Below, in pieces: positions 39,169-48,811 of a stretch of 64,000 nt of DNA (positions within the stretch are counted from its first letter, which is position 1; each line of letters opens with the position of its first letter). The position numbers and the translations under genes are program-made. Below the pieces are notes generated by a model that worked only from the letters and a program-made list of their open reading frames with translations, made no database searches and had not been told where the DNA came from. This DNA comes from Gammaproteobacteria bacterium. GTDB taxonomy: Bacteria; Pseudomonadota; Gammaproteobacteria; GCA-002705445; GCA-002716945. The stretch is taken from NCBI GenBank assembly GCA_016779485.1, contig JADHNN010000002.1, positions 64,580 to 128,579 of the forward strand. The letters run 5' to 3'.

Positions 39169-39174
39169 TGGTGC

Positions 39175-39579
39175 TCAATTATTAATCATATTTGAGGTTT
39201 TATCAATAAAATAAGTAAAAGCTTTTTCTGTGCTAGTGAAAAATTTAGAATCATCATACTCATCTTTTTCCCTGTTATATAACAAAAATTCCCAAGTAAT
39301 GATAATTTCACCCTCATCTTTGGAGAATTCTTGTAGAATCAGAGTATTCTCAAACAAAGAATTTTTAGGTCCATATTTCATTGCACAAATATCGTAAGAT
39401 CTATCGCATTTTTTGATTATTTCATTGTCGAGGACTGACGTTAAGGCTTCTTTGAAAAAAGATCGTTTTTCGTTTAGATTTGATTTAAATTTATTCTCAT
39501 GTTTTGGCTCATTAGTCCAAAGAATCTTATTTTTTTCTTCTAATTTTTTTCTAAATTCTTTATGATAAATTTTTGCCAT
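39175..39579 (-). CDS. Hypothetical protein, unknown function
   Basis: 134 residues, not recognised. Highly charged, no signal peptide or membrane helix. N-terminal half is Lys/Glu-rich and probably helical (MAKIYHKEFRKKLEEKNK); the C-terminal half alternates hydrophobic strands (ENTLILQEFS, GEIIITWEFLLYNRE) then a helix with F-x-x-x-T-x-K-A-F-T-Y-F-I. It sits 6 nt upstream of tig on the same strand and just downstream of the tRNA-Leu gene, so it may be expressed with tig. Codon use resembles its neighbours, so I consider it a real gene. Confidence 0.7.
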   Translation of the reverse strand: MAKIYHKEFRKKLEEKNKILWTNEPKHENKFKSNLNEKRSFFKEALTSVLDNEIIKKCDRSYDICAMKYGPKNSLFENTLILQEFSKDEGEIIITWEFLLYNREKDEYDDSKFFTSTEKAFTYFIDKTSNMINN

Positions 39580-39597
39580 ATTATTCTATTATTATTT

Positions 39598-39678
<81 letters not shown>

Positions 39679-39686
39679 AAAATTAT

Positions 39687-39760
39687 GGGTGGATGATGGG
39701 ATTCGAACCCACGACAACCGGTACCACAAACCAGGGCTCTACCACTGAGCTACACCCACC
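39687..39760 (-). tRNA. tRNA-His (anticodon GTG)
   Basis: Cloverleaf with the extra G-1 and C73 that identify tRNA-His (GGTGGGTG / CATCCACC + C), D-arm GCTCAGTGGTAGAGC, anticodon loop TTGTGGT, T-loop TTCGAAT. CCA not encoded. 8 nt separate it from tRNA-Leu. Confidence 0.97.
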
Positions 39761-39780
39761 ATGTTAATTATTATAACATA

Positions 39781-39855
39781 CGCGCCTGGAAGGACTCGAA
39801 CCTCCGACCCTATCGTTCGTAGCGATATACTCTAATCCAACTGAGCTACAGGCGC
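39781..39855 (-). tRNA. tRNA-Arg (anticodon ACG)
   Basis: Acceptor GCGCCTG/CAGGCGC, D-arm GCTCAGTTGGATTAGAG, anticodon loop CTACGAA (ACG, expected to be deaminated to ICG by TadA), T-loop TTCGAGT, discriminator G. CCA not encoded. Confidence 0.96.
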
Positions 39856-39862
39856 ATATTTT

Positions 39863-39936
39863 TCGGGGTGATAGGATTCGAACCTACGACCTACTGGTCC
39901 CAAACCAGCCGCGCTACCAAGCTGCGCTACACCCCG
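39863..39936 (-). tRNA. tRNA-Pro (anticodon TGG)
   Basis: Acceptor CGGGGTG/CACCCCG with the C1-G72 pair typical of tRNA-Pro, D-arm GCGCAGCTTGGTAGCGC, anticodon loop TTTGGGA, T-loop TTCGAAT, discriminator A. CCA not encoded. 5'-most of the four-tRNA array. Confidence 0.96.
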
Positions 39937-39980
39937 TTAGTGTGCTTATTATACCTATACTCAAAATTTAATAAATAATT

Positions 39981-41321
39981 CTAACGCTTAATTTTCCAAG
40001 TTACGCCCGATGGTCCATCTTCGAGCACCACGCTTAACGTAGTTAATTGATCACGTATAGAATCTGCTTGAACAAAGTCTTTATTTTTTCTTGCCATTTC
40101 TCTTTTTTCAATGAGATTTTCAATTATCTGTTTCTCATTAGGATTAATTTCGATACTATTTCTATTGCTGACAATACCTATAAGCTGACAATTATATTTC
40201 AACTTACTCATTACTTTTATATCGTCTCTTGCTAGCTTAGCTTGTTTTATTAAATACTGTATCGCGTTTGGAGTATTTATATCATCACACAGTAGTTCTA
40301 GAAAATTATCATCTCTCGTTACATCTAGTTGTGATGTATTATTTAAAGTTCTTGATATTTTCTCATAAATATTTTTTGCATTGTTAATTGTGTCATCAGT
40401 CCAATTTAGAGGTTGCCTATAGTGAGTGCTCATTAGCGCTAATCTTATAATGGATGGGTCGTATCTATTAATAATGTCTGAGACTAATATTACATTACCA
40501 AGTGATTTAGACATCTTCTTCTTATTAACAAGGACAATCCCGTTATGAAACCAGTAATTACAATATTTTGAAGAGGAACAGCATGATCCTTGAGCAATCT
40601 CATTTTCATGATGAGGAAAAATTAAATCGTTACCTCCACCATGTATATCTAATGTATTATTATTACCAATGATACTCTTTATCATACTTGTGCACTCAAT
40701 GTGCCATCCAGGACGTCCGAAGCCCCAAGGACTATCCCAGCCATGTTTATCATTTTGTGAGGGTTTCCAGAGTACAAAATCTTTTTGATTTCTCTTAAAA
40801 GCTTCTGGTTTTATTCTTGCTCCATCAATGAGGTCATTAGCAATTTTTTTAGATAAAGTGCCATAATTCTCAAATGCAACTGTATCAAATACTACATGTT
40901 TTTCAGATATATACGCAGATTTATTTATTAATATTTTCTCAATAGTAGATATTATGTTATTAATATTATCAGTAACTTTAGGCTCATGTGTAGGCTTTAG
41001 CATGTTCAGCTCAAGCATATTTTTCTGATAAATACACGCTACATCCTCAGTGAGTTTACTGATTGGAATTCCAGTTTTACTTGATTGATCAATAATTTTA
41101 TCATCGACATCAGTAAGATTTCTTATATAAACTACATTCTCAAACAGCTCCTTAAGAACTCGATAAAATAAATCACCAGTCAATGCGGCTCTTGCGTTAC
41201 CGATGTGTGGTTCGCTATATACAGTAGGTCCACAAACATACATATTTATGGATTTAGCGCTAGAGCAAGGTACAAATAGATCTTTCTTATTTGTTAGAGT
41301 GTTATGGATGTGTAAATTCAT
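39981..41321 (-). CDS. cysS: Cysteinyl-tRNA synthetase
   Basis: Class I synthetase, 446 residues. MYVCGPTVYSEPHIGNARAAL gives the zinc Cys and the HIGH-type signature (HIGN); GWHIECTSM supplies further zinc ligands; KKMSKSLGN is the KMSKS loop. C-terminal anticodon-binding helical bundle present. 45 nt from the tRNA-Pro gene and divergent from the cyclophilin gene across 20 nt. Confidence 0.97.
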   Translation of the reverse strand: MNLHIHNTLTNKKDLFVPCSSAKSINMYVCGPTVYSEPHIGNARAALTGDLFYRVLKELFENVVYIRNLTDVDDKIIDQSSKTGIPISKLTEDVACIYQKNMLELNMLKPTHEPKVTDNINNIISTIEKILINKSAYISEKHVVFDTVAFENYGTLSKKIANDLIDGARIKPEAFKRNQKDFVLWKPSQNDKHGWDSPWGFGRPGWHIECTSMIKSIIGNNNTLDIHGGGNDLIFPHHENEIAQGSCCSSSKYCNYWFHNGIVLVNKKKMSKSLGNVILVSDIINRYDPSIIRLALMSTHYRQPLNWTDDTINNAKNIYEKISRTLNNTSQLDVTRDDNFLELLCDDINTPNAIQYLIKQAKLARDDIKVMSKLKYNCQLIGIVSNRNSIEINPNEKQIIENLIEKREMARKNKDFVQADSIRDQLTTLSVVLEDGPSGVTWKIKR

Positions 41322-41341
41322 TTGCTGTATTATTGCTTATA

Positions 41342-41941
41342 ATGTTACAGAATAATATTTACAAATATTTATTGTTTTTTCTCGTATTCGTAACTATATC
41401 TTCATGTAGTAATATTATACATGATAATCAAAAAACTAAGGAGACGAAATTGATTAAGCTTTCAACAAACATGGGTGATATTACAATTGAATTATTTCAG
41501 GATAAGGCTCCTGAAACAGTTGCAAATTTCTTAAAATACACAAAAGAAGGCAAACTAAATGGAACAATATTTCATAGAGTAATACCAAACTTCATGATAC
41601 AAGGAGGTGGACATCTGCCTGATATGTCACAAATTGATACATTTGATCCAATAATAAATGAATCTGAAAATAATATTAGTAATAACAAAGGGACCATAGC
41701 AATGGCAAGAACAAGTAGTCCGAACTCGGCTACCTCTCAATTTTTTATTAATTTGAGAGATAATGAGTTTCTTGATCGAGCAAATTCAGCAGATGGTTAT
41801 GGATATTGCGTATTTGGACAAGTTACAGAAGGAATGGAAGTTGTGCAACAAATAGGAGATGTGGTAACTGGAAACAATGCTGGACATTCAGATGTTCCTA
41901 TTGAAAATATTATTATTAATGAAGTAACATTGATTAATTAG
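41342..41941 (+). CDS. Cyclophilin-type peptidylprolyl isomerase, predicted lipoprotein
   Basis: Catalyses proline cis-trans isomerisation. 199 residues from the ATG at 41342, chosen because it starts a lipoprotein signal: hydrophobic YKYLLFFLVFVTISSC with lipobox Ile-Ser-Ser-Cys22. An upstream in-frame ATG at 41291 lies inside cysS and would bury the signal. The cyclophilin domain has TIFHRVIPNFMIQGGGH (catalytic Arg), AMARTSSPNSATSQFFINL and FGQVTEGMEVVQ. E. coli ppiB sits at this locus (cysS-ppiB-lpxH) but is cytosolic, so this one probably works at an envelope membrane. Confidence 0.9.
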   Translation: MLQNNIYKYLLFFLVFVTISSCSNIIHDNQKTKETKLIKLSTNMGDITIELFQDKAPETVANFLKYTKEGKLNGTIFHRVIPNFMIQGGGHLPDMSQIDTFDPIINESENNISNNKGTIAMARTSSPNSATSQFFINLRDNEFLDRANSADGYGYCVFGQVTEGMEVVQQIGDVVTGNNAGHSDVPIENIIINEVTLIN

Positions 41942-41948
41942 ATATTTT

Positions 41949-42671
41949 ATGTCTGTTGACTTTATCTCAGATTTACACCTTGATAAATCTAGACCGCATG
42001 TAAGTGATTACTTCATCGCTTACATAAATAATATTAATAATAATACATCAGACCTATTTATTTTAGGAGACCTATTTGAATATTGGGTTGGAGATGATGA
42101 CCCAATGGATGGATTAAAAGAGGTAAAGACTTCAATAAAAGCGCTAAGTAAGAAAATTAATATATGGTATATGCATGGTAACCGAGATTTCTTAGTCTCA
42201 AAAAAAATATGTGATCACTTAGGAATGAATAATTTAACTGATCCATATATGTATGAAACGAATAAATTAAAAATTTTACTCCTACATGGCGATACTCTGT
42301 GCACAGATGACATTGATTATCAGAAGTTTAGATCTTTGGTTAGATCAAAAGTGTGGCAGAAAGAAATGCTTTCAAAGTCATTAGATGAACGCTTAAAAAT
42401 AGCTGATGAATTAAGAAAAAAGAGTATTGCGGCAAATTCTGAAAAAAATGAAGAAATAATGGATGTTAATGTTAATGAAATAGACAAGCTAATAAGTGAT
42501 TATAAGCCAGAAGTAATTATCCATGGACATACTCACAGACCTAATATTCATAGTCATAAAATAAATAATAAGCAAGTAACAAGATATGTGCTTGGTGATT
42601 GGTATGATAAGTTTTTTGTCCTAACTTTGAATAATAATAAGTTTTCAATTTCAAAAGGTAAATTAAAATAG
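41949..42671 (+). CDS. lpxH: UDP-2,3-diacylglucosamine diphosphatase
   Basis: Peripheral membrane Mn-dependent hydrolase giving lipid X from UDP-2,3-diacylglucosamine in lipid A synthesis. 240 residues with the calcineurin-like metal motifs DFISDLHLD, LGDLFEYWVGDDDP, HGNRDF, LLHGDTLCTDD and IHGHTHRP. Seven nt after the cyclophilin gene; overlaps recO by 9 nt convergently. Confidence 0.96.
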   Translation: MSVDFISDLHLDKSRPHVSDYFIAYINNINNNTSDLFILGDLFEYWVGDDDPMDGLKEVKTSIKALSKKINIWYMHGNRDFLVSKKICDHLGMNNLTDPYMYETNKLKILLLHGDTLCTDDIDYQKFRSLVRSKVWQKEMLSKSLDERLKIADELRKKSIAANSEKNEEIMDVNVNEIDKLISDYKPEVIIHGHTHRPNIHSHKINNKQVTRYVLGDWYDKFFVLTLNNNKFSISKGKLK

Positions 42672-43331
42672 TTTATCACCTAAAAAGTCAACATCTGGAT
42701 AATGTTGCTTTAAAATTTTTTTTATAATAAATCTTAATAAATTTATATCATTAATATTAACGAGTGTATTTGAGTAGAATTCTTTTAATGCAGTACCACG
42801 AATTATAAATTTATTAGTTTTCTTATCTACAATTTTGAATCCTTCATTAAAATCATATGTATAAAATGAATTATCAAGTATATTAATGTCGCATCCCATA
42901 TGAAGACCATATCCAAGATTATTTAAAAGGTTTTTCTCAAAAAGCATTGCCAATCTACTAGAGGAGCTAGTAGAATTTGACAGCTGGGCAAGAAAGCTTT
43001 TATAAAATTCATATATTCTCTCAAAGTCATATCCTTCTTTTATTGTTTTATAAAGTAATTCATTAGCATATAAACCTAATAAATAATATTTTTTATGGAA
43101 TGATAGATTGCTCACGTTCTCAAATTTTGATAGATATGGAAAATTATATTTATCATTGAAAGTAAATAAATATTCGTTAAATAATGAAAACTTAAATTTA
43201 TCCTTATTATTGTACTTACCTTTGAAAATCAAAGATTGAATGCCTTTACTAGGAAATAGCACATATATTATGCTGCTCGTTTCTTGATATTTTCTTGAAT
43301 GAATAAGAAACCCGTTATACGAGACAATCAT
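42663..43331 (-). CDS. recO: DNA repair protein RecO
   Basis: Mediator that helps RecR load RecA on SSB-coated DNA. 222 residues; N-terminal OB-fold (GFLIHSRKYQETSSIIYVLFPSKGIQSLIFKG) and a helical C-terminal domain with LYANELLYKTIKEG and the LARL-type segment LAMLFEKNLLNNLGYG. The sequence is poorly conserved in this family; position after era (1-nt overlap) supports the assignment. Confidence 0.9.
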   Translation of the reverse strand: MIVSYNGFLIHSRKYQETSSIIYVLFPSKGIQSLIFKGKYNNKDKFKFSLFNEYLFTFNDKYNFPYLSKFENVSNLSFHKKYYLLGLYANELLYKTIKEGYDFERIYEFYKSFLAQLSNSTSSSSRLAMLFEKNLLNNLGYGLHMGCDINILDNSFYTYDFNEGFKIVDKKTNKFIIRGTALKEFYSNTLVNINDINLLRFIIKKILKQHYPDVDFLGDKLF

Positions 43332-44200
43332 TAGTCAATATAACCTAGATCTTTAAGTATATTGGGATTATTTTTCCAATTACTTTTAACAACAACAAAA
43401 AGTGAAAGATGTACTTTTTTCACTAAAGAATCTTCTAGTACCTTACGAGCTTTGATGCCTATATTCTTAATCATTGATCCTTTCTTACCTATAATTATTT
43501 TCTTATGATTTTCCTTTGAAACAATTATATCTGCTTTTATCACAATACTATTATTTTGTTCCTTGTAATCATTTATAAGAACTGCTGATTCATAGGGTAA
43601 TTCCTCGTTTGTCCTGTTTACAATAGCCTCTCTAATTAATTCTTGAATATTAGACCTACTATAAGACAAGTCTTTATCCGATGATTGATAAGATGCAGTT
43701 ACAGTATCAATATGCTTATCAAGTAGCATATAAAATGACGCAAAGTTGATAGACTCAGTTACAGATATATAAATTGCTTGTTTTATTGAAAGAGAAGATA
43801 ATAATTCTTTTTCAAACCTTTTGTTTAAATCGAGATCAATTTTATTGACAACAATAATAAAGCTTTTACCAGATTCACGTATTTGATCAATAATCTTCAT
43901 TTCATAATCATATTTACTCTGTGGCTGTGTTAATAAAATAATAATATTTGCAGATGTGATATATTTCATAGAATTACTTTTCATAGCTTGAGATAATAAA
44001 TTATTATTAGTTACTGATGCGCCTGGAGTATCAATTATTTCAATATTAAAATTCTTATAATTAAATCTATAAGTTGATGCAATTCTAGTTGCATGTAGTT
44101 TATTTGATACTAATGCAGAATGATTTTTTAATAAATGATTTATTAATGAAGATTTACCAACATTACTTTTACCTATGATAAGTAGCTTAATTGTTTTCAT
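43331..44200 (-). CDS. era: GTPase Era
   Basis: Ribosome-assembly GTPase that binds the 3' end of 16S rRNA. 289 residues: G1 GKSNVGKSSLINHLL, G3 DTPGAS, G4 VNKIDL, and a C-terminal KH domain IIGKKGSMIKNIGIKARKVLE. The G2 region (ATRIASTYRF) is divergent from the usual QTTRHRI. Overlaps rnc by 14 nt. Confidence 0.96.
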   Translation of the reverse strand: MKTIKLLIIGKSNVGKSSLINHLLKNHSALVSNKLHATRIASTYRFNYKNFNIEIIDTPGASVTNNNLLSQAMKSNSMKYITSANIIILLTQPQSKYDYEMKIIDQIRESGKSFIIVVNKIDLDLNKRFEKELLSSLSIKQAIYISVTESINFASFYMLLDKHIDTVTASYQSSDKDLSYSRSNIQELIREAIVNRTNEELPYESAVLINDYKEQNNSIVIKADIIVSKENHKKIIIGKKGSMIKNIGIKARKVLEDSLVKKVHLSLFVVVKSNWKNNPNILKDLGYID

Positions 44201-44852
44201 AAAGTTTTTTTAAGATTATATTAGCTAATTGTTGTTCAGCAGGTTTTACTTTATTTGATTTAATAGATTTTTTAATTTTTAGATCTTTTAATTCGCATGT
44301 GATTATATATTTTTTTTTTTCATTTTTTAAATATTTCGTACTATAAATAGGTAAATCAAGTTTCTTTGATTGCATATATTCTTGAAGAGATGTTTTAGGA
44401 TCTTTCTCAATAAGTTGTTCTGTTATATTAGATGAAAATAAGTTATGAAGAATCGACCTAGTATTTTCATAATCGCTATCAATATACAAGGCGCCAATGA
44501 GAGATTCAAATATGTCTGAAAATATATTTCCTTCCTTGAAATCCGGATTAATTTTATTAAAGATAGCCCTTAAATTAAGTTTTAGAAAATGTTCATTCAA
44601 ACTTCGTGTGTTTACAAGATTTTGTCGTGCTACAGTTATTTTACCTTCAGAATAACTCGGATACTTTTCATACAACATTTCAGTTATAACAAGCTGCAAG
44701 ACAGAGTCTCCTAATATTTCTAATCTTTCATAATTATCATTAGATGTAGATTTATGTGTCAGAGCAGATATAAATAAATGAATCTCTCTTGGTTTATAGC
44801 AAAAAGCCATATTTATAGAGTCAAAAACAGCTTGATCAATGTTCTCACTCAA
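44187..44852 (-). CDS. rnc: Ribonuclease III
   Basis: Double-stranded RNA endonuclease for rRNA processing. 221 residues: signature YERLEILGDSVLQLVITEMLY (catalytic Glu and Asp), SDIFESLIGALYIDSDY with the second acidic pair, and a C-terminal dsRNA-binding domain starting DPKTSLQEYMQSKKLDLPIY. The signature has ILGDSVLQLV instead of FLGDSIL. Overlaps lepB by 8 nt. Confidence 0.96.
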   Translation of the reverse strand: MSENIDQAVFDSINMAFCYKPREIHLFISALTHKSTSNDNYERLEILGDSVLQLVITEMLYEKYPSYSEGKITVARQNLVNTRSLNEHFLKLNLRAIFNKINPDFKEGNIFSDIFESLIGALYIDSDYENTRSILHNLFSSNITEQLIEKDPKTSLQEYMQSKKLDLPIYSTKYLKNEKKKYIITCELKDLKIKKSIKSNKVKPAEQQLANIILKKLYENN

Positions 44853-45573
44853 TACGATTGCCTACCCTATCAAAGAAATCATAATAACTATCAAAGTTCC
44901 AAAACATCCAAATATAAAAAGCTTTTCCTACTAAATTCTCTTTTGGCACTGGGCCCCAATAACGACTGTCGTTCGAATTATCTCTATTATCACCCATAAC
45001 AAAGTAGCTATCATCAGGTACTGTATACTTGAAATTGAATGTAGGAGCTTTTTGATTTAAAACAAGATATTCTTTATTTTCATTTTTTTCCAAAGACACA
45101 GTGCCATCAGCTATTTCAATCGGGTCAAAATTATGTTCTATATCAGTTTGTAAATATTCTATACCATTAATAAAAAGTACTTTATCTTTATATATTATTT
45201 GATCACCTGGGAGCGCTATGACTCTTTTAATATAATTAATTTTTTTGTTTTCTGGATATTTAAAGACAACTACATCACCTCTTTTCGGTTCCTCATTCTC
45301 AAGAAAAGTGATACTAGTTAGAGGGATTTTATATCCATAAATATTCTTATCAACTAAAATAAAATCACCTATCATTAACGTTGGTATCATTGACCCTGAT
45401 GGTATTTTATAGGGTTCAATGAAAAATGATCTGATGAGTAGTACGGCAAAAAGTACAGGAAATATGGAAGATGAAAATTCTGACACTTGAGTAAGTAGTA
45501 ACCGCTTAGTCTTAATTAATGAAAATAATCCCGTAATTATAGTAAGTAATACAAGTATTAGAGTAAAATCCAT
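44845..45573 (-). CDS. lepB: Signal peptidase I
   Basis: Inner-membrane protease removing Sec/Tat signal peptides. 242 residues: two N-terminal membrane helices (about 3-20 and 36-50), catalytic Ser61 in PSGSMIPTL, Lys116 in YIKRVIALPGDQ and the MGDNRDNSNDSRYWG block. Shorter than E. coli LepB (324), lacking much of the beta-insert. One nt after lepA. Confidence 0.97.
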   Translation of the reverse strand: MDFTLILVLLTIITGLFSLIKTKRLLLTQVSEFSSSIFPVLFAVLLIRSFFIEPYKIPSGSMIPTLMIGDFILVDKNIYGYKIPLTSITFLENEEPKRGDVVVFKYPENKKINYIKRVIALPGDQIIYKDKVLFINGIEYLQTDIEHNFDPIEIADGTVSLEKNENKEYLVLNQKAPTFNFKYTVPDDSYFVMGDNRDNSNDSRYWGPVPKENLVGKAFYIWMFWNFDSYYDFFDRVGNRIE

Positions 45574-45574
45574 T

Positions 45575-47362
45575 CTATTCCTCAGAGGTTGATAAAAATT
45601 TGTAGAATGCTTCTCGTGGTATTTCTACATTACCAATTTTTTTCATTTTTTTCTTACCTTCTTTTTGCTTTTTTAGCAGTTTCATCTTTCGCGTGACATC
45701 TCCGCCATATAATTTAGCTGTAACATCTTTTCTATAACCTTTAATAGAAGTTGATGAAAGTATTTTAGCGCCAACACATCCTTGAATAGTGATTTCAAAG
45801 CTCTGCCTCGGAATTAATTTTTTAAGATTTTCAATAAGTTCTCTAGATCTTCTATATGAATTATCTTTATGGAGTATCTGTGACAAAGCATCTATCTTTT
45901 TTTTGTTTACATGAATATCTAACCTGATCATTTTACTTTCTCTATAATCAATTATATCGTAGTCGTAAGAAGCATATCCTTTAGATGCAGACTTAAGTGT
46001 ATCGAAGAAGTCATATATTATCTCTGAAAGTGGGATTTCATATTTAATTTCAGCCATATTAGAGCGGTATATTAAATCTTTCTGAATTCCTCTTTTAGAA
46101 GTACATAATTCTATTACAGAACCTAAATGTTGCGAGGGTGTAACAATTGAAATTAATGCTATTGGTTCGTAATAACATTTAATACTATTATCATCAGGTA
46201 AATCACTTGGTTTTCTAATATCATTAATATCCCCTTTTTTATTTTCCACACGATAAGTAACGGATGGAACTGTCATCAAGAATTCAAGGTTATATTCTCT
46301 TTGTAAACGCTCACGAATAATTTCCATATGTAACAATCCAAGAAATCCACATCTAAATCCATGACCCAATGATTGCGAACTCTCAGGTTCATAAGTAAAT
46401 GAATTATCATTTAATGAAAGCTTATCCAAAGCTTTTTTAGATTCTTGATAATCATTAGAATCAACGGGATAAAATCCAGAATAAACTCGAGGTTGAATTT
46501 TTTTAAAGCCAGCAAGTGCTGTTGCATTATCATTTTTAGCTAAAATAATGGTATCTCCTACAGGTGCTGAATCCAGTGTTTTTATTGAAGCTATCATAAA
46601 CCCAACTTGACCAGACTTTAAAATTGATGAGTTAGTCATAGCTGGGTTAAATGTTCCAAGTTTGTCTACAATAAATTCACGTTTATTTGAGAATACTTTT
46701 ATTTTATCTTTTAATGATATTTGACCATCTATAATTTTGACTAATACAACGATACCAAGATAATTATCAAACCATGAATCTATTATAAAAGCTTTGAGGT
46801 CTCCATTAATTAACCCTTTTGGTTTGGGAATATTAATGATAATTTTTTCTATGAGCTCATCAACACCTAAACCTGATTTAGCACTAACATTCAATATTTC
46901 TGATGAATCAATTTCTAACAATACTGATAAATCTTTTTTCACAGCTTCTGTATCAGCTGAAGGCAAATCAATTTTATTGATTACAGGAATAATTTTTAAA
47001 CCTAAGTCACGTGTAACATTAAAGTGAGCTATAGTCTGTGCCTCAAGACCTTGTGTTGCATCAACTAATAAAATAACTCCGTCACATGCAGATAAAGAAC
47101 GAGAAACTTCGTAGGAAAAATCTACATGGCCAGGAGTATCAATTATATTAATGTTATAATCTTGTCCAAGATATGACGTATTCAAACTAACTGTTTGAGC
47201 CTTGATTGTTATACCGCGTTCCCGTTCTAAATCCATTGAATCTAGAATTTGTTCTTTCATTTTCCTTGAGCTTATATCGCCATACTTTTCTATCATACGG
47301 TCAGCAAGAGTAGATTTTCCGTGATCTATGTGAGCAACTATAGCTATGTTTCGGATATTCAT
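45575..47362 (-). CDS. lepA: Elongation factor 4 (LepA)
   Basis: Translational GTPase that back-translocates or assists stalled ribosomes. 595 residues: G-domain starting NIAIVAHIDHGKSTLADRM, DTPGHVDFSYEV, VNKIDLP; then EF-G-like domains and the LepA-specific C-terminal domain (GGDVTRKMKLLKKQKEGKKKMK). Part of the conserved mucD-lepA-lepB-rnc-era-recO order. Confidence 0.98.
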   Translation of the reverse strand: MNIRNIAIVAHIDHGKSTLADRMIEKYGDISSRKMKEQILDSMDLERERGITIKAQTVSLNTSYLGQDYNINIIDTPGHVDFSYEVSRSLSACDGVILLVDATQGLEAQTIAHFNVTRDLGLKIIPVINKIDLPSADTEAVKKDLSVLLEIDSSEILNVSAKSGLGVDELIEKIIINIPKPKGLINGDLKAFIIDSWFDNYLGIVVLVKIIDGQISLKDKIKVFSNKREFIVDKLGTFNPAMTNSSILKSGQVGFMIASIKTLDSAPVGDTIILAKNDNATALAGFKKIQPRVYSGFYPVDSNDYQESKKALDKLSLNDNSFTYEPESSQSLGHGFRCGFLGLLHMEIIRERLQREYNLEFLMTVPSVTYRVENKKGDINDIRKPSDLPDDNSIKCYYEPIALISIVTPSQHLGSVIELCTSKRGIQKDLIYRSNMAEIKYEIPLSEIIYDFFDTLKSASKGYASYDYDIIDYRESKMIRLDIHVNKKKIDALSQILHKDNSYRRSRELIENLKKLIPRQSFEITIQGCVGAKILSSTSIKGYRKDVTAKLYGGDVTRKMKLLKKQKEGKKKMKKIGNVEIPREAFYKFLSTSEE

Positions 47363-47398
47363 TTGCTCTATAATATATTAGAGTCTTAAAACATCAAA

Positions 47399-48811
47399 TC
47401 ATTTAGCGATTTTTAGTGCAATAAACAAAGGTGAGGATTGTCTGTAAACTAGAAGATTAACATATGAATTATTTTTTGCATTCTTCATTATTTTCGTGAA
47501 ATCATCTGAATCTTTAATTACAGTATTATTAATCTTTGTAATAATATCATTAATCTTAAGGTCATAGTTGTTATTAATGTTACTGTCAACTGATGTTACC
47601 AATACGCCTGTTTTAATATCTGAAGATTTCATATCTTGTAGAGTTAAATTTCTTACTGAAATACCAGAAATAGAGTTAGACATAATTTTTCTAGACCCTA
47701 TTGAAGCGATTTTTTCATCTGTAGGTAACTCCTCTAAAGTTACAGACAAGTTTCTAATAAGTTTATTTCTTAATATCTGAACCTGAAAAGATTTACCAAC
47801 TTTTGACTGGCCCACGACTAATGGCAAATCTGTTGATTTATTTATGTCAGTCTTATTGAATTTTAAAATTACATCCCCCTGCTTGAAGCGAGCTTTTTCT
47901 GCTGGACTGTTGGGTAATATTTTGCTTACTAGGGCGCCTTTTGCTTTATCTAGTCCAAAACTTTTTGCAAGCTTATCATCAATCTCTTGTATATAAACAC
48001 CCAGCCAACCTCTACTTACCCTGCCTTTAGTCTTTAACTGGTGGTATACGTCATTAACTGTATCTGAAGGTATAGCAAATGACACACCCATAAACCCGCC
48101 TGTTCTACTGTAGATCTGAGCATTGACGCCTATAACCTCACCAGAAAGATTGAAAAGAGGGCCTCCAGAATTACCAGGATTAATTGCAACGTCAGTTTGA
48201 ATATATGGTACATAATTATCCCCAGCTAGTTTCCTCTGTTTACCACTAACTATTCCTGCGGTAACCGTCTGATTGAACCCAAAAGGTGAGCCTATAGCTA
48301 AAACCCATTCTCCTAGCCTCACATTATCTTGAGACGCTATCTTTACAACTGGCAAATTCTTTGCATTAATTTTTAATAAAGCAAGATCACTTCTTTTATC
48401 AGAGCCAATGAGTTCTGCATCATATGAAGTCTTATCATTTGCAATAATAGATATTTTATTTGCTCCAACTACAACATGATGATTTGTCATAATATACCCA
48501 TCGCTTGACAAGATAAAACCAGAACCAGAACTAGGTTGATTTCTTCTAGGTTGATTTTGTCGCTCGTCAAAAAATTTTTTGAAAAGATCATTAAACTCAT
48601 CAGGCATACCAGGAGGTGTCTGGAATTGATTACTATTATTATTTGGATTCGTTGATCTTGTTGCATTTACAATAACCACTGCCGGCATATTTTGCTCAAC
48701 AATTTCTGTAAAATCTGGATAAGATGCTGCATATAGTGAAAGAGGCATGTAGCTCAGCACCAATAAAAAAGTAGCAATAAAATAATTCTTCAAATTATTT
48801 ACATTCATCAT
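47399..48811 (-). CDS. mucD: Periplasmic serine protease/chaperone of the DegP/MucD family
   Basis: Degrades or refolds damaged envelope proteins. 470 residues: signal peptide (YFIATFLLVLSYMPLSLYA), trypsin-like domain with MTNHHVVVGA (His), SDLALLKI (Asp) and NPGNSGGPLFN (Ser), then two PDZ domains (about 285-375 and 385-470). The name follows its position in the algU-mucA-mucD-lepA type cluster of Pseudomonas. It overlaps the short anti-sigma gene by 17 nt. Confidence 0.94.
   Translation of the reverse strand: MMNVNNLKNYFIATFLLVLSYMPLSLYAASYPDFTEIVEQNMPAVVIVNATRSTNPNNNSNQFQTPPGMPDEFNDLFKKFFDERQNQPRRNQPSSGSGFILSSDGYIMTNHHVVVGANKISIIANDKTSYDAELIGSDKRSDLALLKINAKNLPVVKIASQDNVRLGEWVLAIGSPFGFNQTVTAGIVSGKQRKLAGDNYVPYIQTDVAINPGNSGGPLFNLSGEVIGVNAQIYSRTGGFMGVSFAIPSDTVNDVYHQLKTKGRVSRGWLGVYIQEIDDKLAKSFGLDKAKGALVSKILPNSPAEKARFKQGDVILKFNKTDINKSTDLPLVVGQSKVGKSFQVQILRNKLIRNLSVTLEELPTDEKIASIGSRKIMSNSISGISVRNLTLQDMKSSDIKTGVLVTSVDSNINNNYDLKINDIITKINNTVIKDSDDFTKIMKNAKNNSYVNLLVYRQSSPLFIALKIAK

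Noticed and set aside
41291-41341. Upstream ATG for the cyclophilin gene
   Set aside because: It overlaps the divergent cysS start and would place 17 odd residues before a clean lipoprotein signal.
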